NCBI GenBank assembly: GCA_017429945.1
Contig: JAFRNY010000055.1
Coordinates: 1 to 64,000, forward strand
Length of the DNA stretch: 64,000 bases
Source: Bacteroidaceae bacterium
GTDB taxonomy: Bacteria; Bacteroidota; Bacteroidia; Bacteroidales; Bacteroidaceae
Reading direction: 5' to 3'
Below are positions 60,147-64,000 of this stretch, piece by piece (within the stretch, counting starts at the first letter, position 1; each line of letters begins with the position of its first letter). Below the pieces are notes generated by a model. That model made no database searches and was not told where the DNA came from. It saw only the letters and a list, made by a program, of their open reading frames with translations. The translations under genes and the position numbers were made by a program.

Positions 60147-60737
60147 ATGACATACAACACTCAACGCGAGCAGCTGATATTGCCAGAGTATGGCCGGACT
60201 ATTCAGCAAATGGTGGACATTTGCGTGACCCTTGATGACCGCGCCGAGCGTCAGCAATGTGCTGAAAGCATCGTCGCTATTATGGAACAGATGAACCCCG
60301 ATGTTCGCAAATACCCCGACTACGAGCATAAACTATGGGACCAGCTGGCAATAATGTCCGGCTATCGCCTCGATATCGATTACCCCTTTGAGGTGGTACG
60401 CAAGGAGGAGATGACTGCCAAGCCCAAGCCCTTGAAGTACCCGATGCAGCGCATCCGTTACCGCCACTACGGACATCTCACCGAGGCTTTCCTCAAAGAA
60501 CTCAAGGAGATGCCTGCCGGTGCTGATCGCGACCGCCTCCTCTCGATGACCGCCAACTTTATGAAGCGCAGTCTCTACAATTGGAACCGCGACGCTATGG
60601 ACGAGCAGAAAGTGGCAGCTGATGTGGCAGCCTACACCGATGGACAGGTGCGGGTTCCCGACGATTTCAGATATTCGTCGGTGTCCAATGGTCACCTGCC
60701 GGGAAGCAACGCAAGCAAGAAGAAGAGAAAACGTTAA
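60147..60737 (+). CDS. DUF4290 protein
   Basis: A 196-residue cytoplasmic protein of unknown function, recognisable as DUF4290 from MTYNTQREQLILPEYGRTIQQMVD, the central MNPDVRKYPDYEHKLWDQLAIMSGY and YPMQRIRYRHYGHLTEAFL. It ends in a basic tail (ASKKKRKR). The family is confined to Bacteroidetes as far as I know and is usually found just before murA, as here (25-bp gap). This suggests a role linked to cell-wall or growth functions, but that is only context. Confidence 0.85.
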   Translation: MTYNTQREQLILPEYGRTIQQMVDICVTLDDRAERQQCAESIVAIMEQMNPDVRKYPDYEHKLWDQLAIMSGYRLDIDYPFEVVRKEEMTAKPKPLKYPMQRIRYRHYGHLTEAFLKELKEMPAGADRDRLLSMTANFMKRSLYNWNRDAMDEQKVAADVAAYTDGQVRVPDDFRYSSVSNGHLPGSNASKKKRKR

Positions 60738-60762
60738 GCGCTAATCGTTAAACGAGAATACG

Positions 60763-62070
60763 ATGAGTTCATTTCGCATAGAAGGAGGCCACCGCCTCTC
60801 GGGAGAGATCGTGCCGCAGGGAGCTAAGAACGAAGCCCTGCAGGTGTTGTGCGCCGTGCTGCTGACCGATGCCCCCGTGCACATAACAAATATCCCTGAA
60901 ATCGCTGACGTCAACAATCAGATAGAATTGCTCCGCCGCATTGGCGTCAAGGTGACGCGCCACGCCAAAGGTGATATGACCTTTCAGGCCGATGCCGTTG
61001 ACCTTCAATATCTTCAGAGCGACGAGTTCCTCGAGCGCAGCTCGCGCCTGCGCGGCAGCATCATGCTTGTCGGTCCGCTGCTGACGCGCTATGGACGTGC
61101 CATGGTGTCGAAGCCCGGCGGCGACAAGATAGGACGCCGGCGCGTCGATACACATTTCCTTGGAATGCAGAAGCTCGGGGCCAAGTTCAGCTACGACGCC
61201 GAACGTGGTATCTTCGACATCACTGCCGACCGTCTCAAGGGAGCGTATATGCTTCTCGACGAGGCATCGCTCACAGGCACGGCCAACATCATCATGGCTG
61301 CCGTGATGGCTAAAGGCACTACTACTATTTATAATGCCGCATGCGAACCCTACATACAGCAGCTATGTAAGATGCTGCAGCGGATGGGCGCACAGATTGA
61401 GGGTATAGCCTCAAACTTGCTGACCATTCATGGCGTTGACCGTCTCCACGGCACCGAGCACCGCATCCTGCCCGATATGATTGAGGTGGGATCGTTCATC
61501 GGTATGGCTGCTATGTGCGGCGATGGCATTCGCATCAAGGACGTCAGCTACAAGGACCTTGGTATTATTCCCTACACCTTCCGCCGACTGGGCATCAACG
61601 TTCAGCACCAGGGCGATGATATTTATATTCCTTGCCATGAGCACTACGAGATAGAGTCGTTCATCGACGGGTCGTTCATGACCTTTGCCGATGCGCCCTG
61701 GCCGGGCCTCACGCCCGACCTGCTTAGCGTGCTGCTCGTAGTTTCTACGCAGGCCAAGGGCTCGGTGCTCATCCATCAGAAGATGTTTGAGAGCCGCCTC
61801 TTCTTCGTCGACAAGCTTATAGACATGGGCGCACAGATTATCCTCTGCGATCCCCATCGTGCTGTCGTCGTAGGCCACGACCATCAGGTGCGTCTGCGCG
61901 CCGGTCGCATGACGTCGCCCGACATCCGTGCGGGCATCGCCCTGCTCATAGCCGCCATGAGTGCTGAAGGCATCAGCACGATTAGCAATATCGAGCAGAT
62001 CGACCGCGGCTACGAGGACATTGAAGGGCGCTTCAATGCACTGGGAGCCAATATCACACGTATTTCATAG
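60763..62070 (+). CDS. murA: UDP-GlcNAc 1-carboxyvinyltransferase with Asp in place of the active-site Cys
   Basis: First committed step of peptidoglycan synthesis, transferring enolpyruvate to UDP-GlcNAc. The 435 residues show QGAKNEALQVLCAVLLTD at the N-terminus, SRLRGSIMLVGPLL, VSKPGGDKIGRRRVDTHF, AKGTTTIYNAACEPYI and RIKDVSYKDLGIIPYTF. In E. coli MurA the flexible loop has Cys115 in a GGCAIG context. Here the matching position is Asp121 (GGDKIG). This change is known in other bacteria to keep activity and abolish fosfomycin alkylation. The gene lies between DUF4290 and rimM. Confidence 0.95.
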   Translation: MSSFRIEGGHRLSGEIVPQGAKNEALQVLCAVLLTDAPVHITNIPEIADVNNQIELLRRIGVKVTRHAKGDMTFQADAVDLQYLQSDEFLERSSRLRGSIMLVGPLLTRYGRAMVSKPGGDKIGRRRVDTHFLGMQKLGAKFSYDAERGIFDITADRLKGAYMLLDEASLTGTANIIMAAVMAKGTTTIYNAACEPYIQQLCKMLQRMGAQIEGIASNLLTIHGVDRLHGTEHRILPDMIEVGSFIGMAAMCGDGIRIKDVSYKDLGIIPYTFRRLGINVQHQGDDIYIPCHEHYEIESFIDGSFMTFADAPWPGLTPDLLSVLLVVSTQAKGSVLIHQKMFESRLFFVDKLIDMGAQIILCDPHRAVVVGHDHQVRLRAGRMTSPDIRAGIALLIAAMSAEGISTISNIEQIDRGYEDIEGRFNALGANITRIS

Positions 62071-62095
62071 CACACGAAGCTATTCACGAGACAGT

Positions 62096-62623
62096 ATGAT
62101 ACTCGAGACCGACGTTTACAAGATAGGCCAGCTTACCCGCACTCACGGAGTGCGCGGCGAACTGGCCTTTCGTTTTACCGACGATGTGTGGGACCGCGTC
62201 GAGGCCGACTACCTCTTCTTGCGGTTAGACGGTCTGCTCGTGCCTTTCTTCCTCGAGGAGTGGCGCTTTCGTTCCGACGATGTGGCGCTGCTTAAATTCG
62301 AGGACATCGATTCGGCCGACGACGCTCAGCATCTTGTAGGTGCAGAGGTCTATTTCCCGAAAGAACTGACGCCCGATGATGCTGATGAGCTCGAGTTCTC
62401 ATGGCGCCATTTCATCGGTTTCGAGGTATGGCAGGCTGATGCAGTCCTGGGAAATGTCGCCGACGTGCTCGACCAGACGTCCAACGTACTGCTCGTCATT
62501 GCCACCGCCGATGGCGGCGAGGTGCTTGTGCCGGCCCATGAAGACTTTGTCATCCGTGCCGACCACCGCGAGCGTCGCCTCTACGTCAACGTCCCCGATG
62601 AACTTCTAACCCTGAACAGTTAA
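62096..62623 (+). CDS. rimM: Ribosome maturation factor RimM
   Basis: A 30S assembly factor of about 175 residues that binds S19. It has an N-terminal RimM domain (YKIGQLTRTHGVRGELAFRFTDD, then DYLFLRLDGLLVPFFLEEWR) and a C-terminal PRC-like barrel (FIGFEVWQADAVLGNVADVLDQTSNVLLVIATADGGEVLVPAHEDFV). The start MILETDVYKIG at 62096 is chosen; the frame is open further upstream inside murA but not meaningful. It is 25 bp after murA and 43 bp before dxr. Confidence 0.93.
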   Translation: MILETDVYKIGQLTRTHGVRGELAFRFTDDVWDRVEADYLFLRLDGLLVPFFLEEWRFRSDDVALLKFEDIDSADDAQHLVGAEVYFPKELTPDDADELEFSWRHFIGFEVWQADAVLGNVADVLDQTSNVLLVIATADGGEVLVPAHEDFVIRADHRERRLYVNVPDELLTLNS

Positions 62624-62666
62624 CGGTTATGTGTGTTGCAATACCATTGCAACAAACAACTATAAT

Positions 62667-63827
62667 ATGAAGGAACAACGAAAGAAGCAAATAGCCATTC
62701 TCGGCTCCACAGGCTCCATAGGCACACAGGCGCTGCAAGTCATAAGCGAGCATCCCGACCGCTTCGAGGCTCGCGTACTCACCGCCGCCAACCATTGGGA
62801 GATGCTGGCAGCGCAAGCGCGGCAGTTCAAGCCGGCAGCCGTCGTCATCGCCAACGAGCAGCACTACGAGGCGCTTAGTGAGGCTCTGGCCGACCAGCCT
62901 ATTGCCGTCTATGCCGGCGCTGATGCCCTCTGTCAGGTCGTCGAGAGCTCTGAAGTGGACATGGTACTCACTGCCATGGTAGGCTTTGCCGGTCTGGCGC
63001 CAACCATAGCAGCCATCCGCGCCCGCAAGGCCATAGCGCTGGCCAACAAGGAGACGATGGTGGTGGCCGGCGAGCTCATCAACAGCCTGTGCCGCCAGTA
63101 CGAGGTGCCAATACTGCCCGTCGACAGCGAGCATTCGGCCATCTTCCAATGTCTCGTTGGAGAGGTCTCGCCCATAGAGAAGATCATTCTCACTGCATCG
63201 GGAGGACCCTTCCGCACGTTCACTCGCGAACAGCTGGCCGACGTAACACCGGCGATGGCCCTGCACCATCCCAACTGGGATATGGGAGCCAAGATCACCA
63301 TCGACTCCGCTTCGATGATGAACAAAGGCTTCGAGGTCATCGAGGCCAAATGGCTCTTTGGCGTCGAGCCCGAGCGCATACAGGTCGTTGTGCATCCGCA
63401 GAGCGTAGTGCACTCGGCAGTGCAGTTCGCCGACGGTGCCGTAAAGGCCCAGTTGGGCGTGCCCGACATGCGCGTGCCCATTCAGTTGGCATTCTCTTTC
63501 CCCGAGCGCCTGCAGAGCTCGTTCGAGCGTATCGATTGGTTCTCGATGCACGACCTCACCTTCGAGCACCCCGACACCGCGCGCTTCCGCTGCCTTGCCC
63601 TGGCCTACGAGGCTCTGCGCCGCGGCGGCAACGCTCCATGCATCGTCAACGCAGCCAACGAGATTGTCAACCGCGCTTTCCTCGAAGGCCGATGCCGCTT
63701 CCTCGAGATGGCCGAAATCATTGGGAAAACCTTGCAAAAGGCTACTTTCGTCTCTAAGCCAACCTTCGACGACTATTTCGAGACAGATAAAGAATCGAGG
63801 CGGATTGCCGAAGAACTGATTGCATAA
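62667..63827 (+). CDS. dxr: 1-deoxy-D-xylulose 5-phosphate reductoisomerase
   Basis: Second step of the MEP isoprenoid pathway. The 386 residues have the NADPH motif AILGSTGSIGTQALQVI, ALANKETMVVAGELI, the metal and substrate region LPVDSEHSAIFQCL, the loop TASGGPFRTF and HPNWDMGAKITIDSASMMNKGFEVIEA. The start at 62667 (MKEQRKKQIAIL) is used. It is at the end of the tsaB-murA-rimM run. In relatives the site-2 protease gene rseP often follows, but the window ends in repeats. The last codons and stop lie within a 29-bp tandem duplication. Confidence 0.95.
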   Translation: MKEQRKKQIAILGSTGSIGTQALQVISEHPDRFEARVLTAANHWEMLAAQARQFKPAAVVIANEQHYEALSEALADQPIAVYAGADALCQVVESSEVDMVLTAMVGFAGLAPTIAAIRARKAIALANKETMVVAGELINSLCRQYEVPILPVDSEHSAIFQCLVGEVSPIEKIILTASGGPFRTFTREQLADVTPAMALHHPNWDMGAKITIDSASMMNKGFEVIEAKWLFGVEPERIQVVVHPQSVVHSAVQFADGAVKAQLGVPDMRVPIQLAFSFPERLQSSFERIDWFSMHDLTFEHPDTARFRCLALAYEALRRGGNAPCIVNAANEIVNRAFLEGRCRFLEMAEIIGKTLQKATFVSKPTFDDYFETDKESRRIAEELIA

Positions 63828-63878
63828 CCGGCAGTCTCCTAAGTCATACTGCATCACCGGCAGTCTCCTAAGTCATAC
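63821..63878. repeat. 29-bp tandem duplication overlapping the dxr stop
   Basis: tgcat(a/c)accggcagtctcctaagtcatac occurs twice in tandem with one difference. The first copy contains the dxr stop codon (taa within tgcataacc). A gtagccctctggctac stem follows at 63881-63896. The remaining sequence to the end is non-coding as far as seen. Confidence 0.8.
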
Positions 63879-63965
63879 AAGTAGCCCTCTGGCTACTGCA
63901 TCATAGAAAAAGCAAACAAGAATATTAACAAAACAGAATGACCCTATAACCCGTTGCCCTCTCAG

Positions 63966-64000
63966 TAACCTTACACTCCCTTCCTAGCATGGAGGGTGAG
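63966..64000. repeat. Partial copy of the DUF559-unit inverted-repeat family at the window edge
   Basis: The sequence taaccttacactccc-ttcctagcat-ggagggtgag follows the same order as the right arm at 1620-1663 (taaccactccctccct...agggagggtgag), with several changes. It is cut off by the window end. Confidence 0.65.

Noticed and set aside
59375..63827. A single operon from tsaB to dxr as proven
   Set aside because: Gaps are short (25-44 bp) and the order is common, but no internal promoter or terminator search was possible, so it is only stated as a gene run.

Overview
The window comes from a GC-rich member of the Bacteroidales, most likely Prevotellaceae or a close relative. Several things point this way. 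Promoters follow the Bacteroidetes pattern, with a TAnnTTTG -7 box and often a TTTG about 20 bp upstream. The core genes are typical of the phylum (gldH, ricT, holB; porX, porW; DUF4290, murA, rimM, dxr; yicC, gmk, nadD). Large secreted glycan-degrading enzymes share a short C-terminal motif ending in GKK/GRKVxVK. This assignment is by recognition, not by search.

Layout. 1-7 kb: the 3' end of glyS, a small inverted-repeat unit carrying a broken DUF559 nuclease gene, an FKBP-like lipoprotein and a large secreted M6-type metalloprotease ending in a dockerin. 7-10.7 kb (minus strand): holB, ricT and gldH, with heptamer repeat arrays in every gap. 10.7-25.4 kb (minus): a cation/proton antiporter, a LolD-like ATPase and CvfB; then a GH105 plus BNR-propeller putative lyase pair that reads straight into topoisomerase IV subunit A, a DUF3316 protein and an HD protein. 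25.8-34.7 kb: an OmpA lipoprotein, a secreted GH43, an EF-G paralogue with an altered GTPase centre, hemW and asd. 35-41.7 kb (minus): aroA, a small hypothetical, porW, porX and tsaE as one likely operon, divergent from tRNA-Pro(GGG). 42-51.8 kb: an FAD-dependent dehydrogenase, a GH20-GH33 fusion and a DPP IV peptidase. 52-64 kb: gdhA, the yicC-gmk-nadD operon, a GH92 mannosidase fused to a basic-secretory-protein peptidase, then tsaB, DUF4290, murA, rimM and dxr.

How it fits together. The secreted enzymes (lyase/GH105, GH43, GH20-GH33, GH92-peptidase, M6 protease, DPP IV) suit a bacterium that takes plant polysaccharides and host glycoproteins apart. PorX and PorW belong to the type IX secretion system, which may export some of these enzymes. 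TsaE and TsaB belong to the same tRNA t6A pathway but sit 24 kb apart.

The most unusual content is non-coding. There are several repeat families: (i) 40-44 bp GC-rich inverted repeats bracketing a DUF559 gene or a gene-less 320 bp segment; (ii) a 160-270 bp inverted-repeat element present four times with a conserved GGTATCGTC core; (iii) arrays of short palindromes with exact 21 or 22 bp period; (iv) heptamer arrays that encode open 7-residue repeats. Several of these have been drawn into genes, supplying a start region, an N-terminus or an internal insertion.
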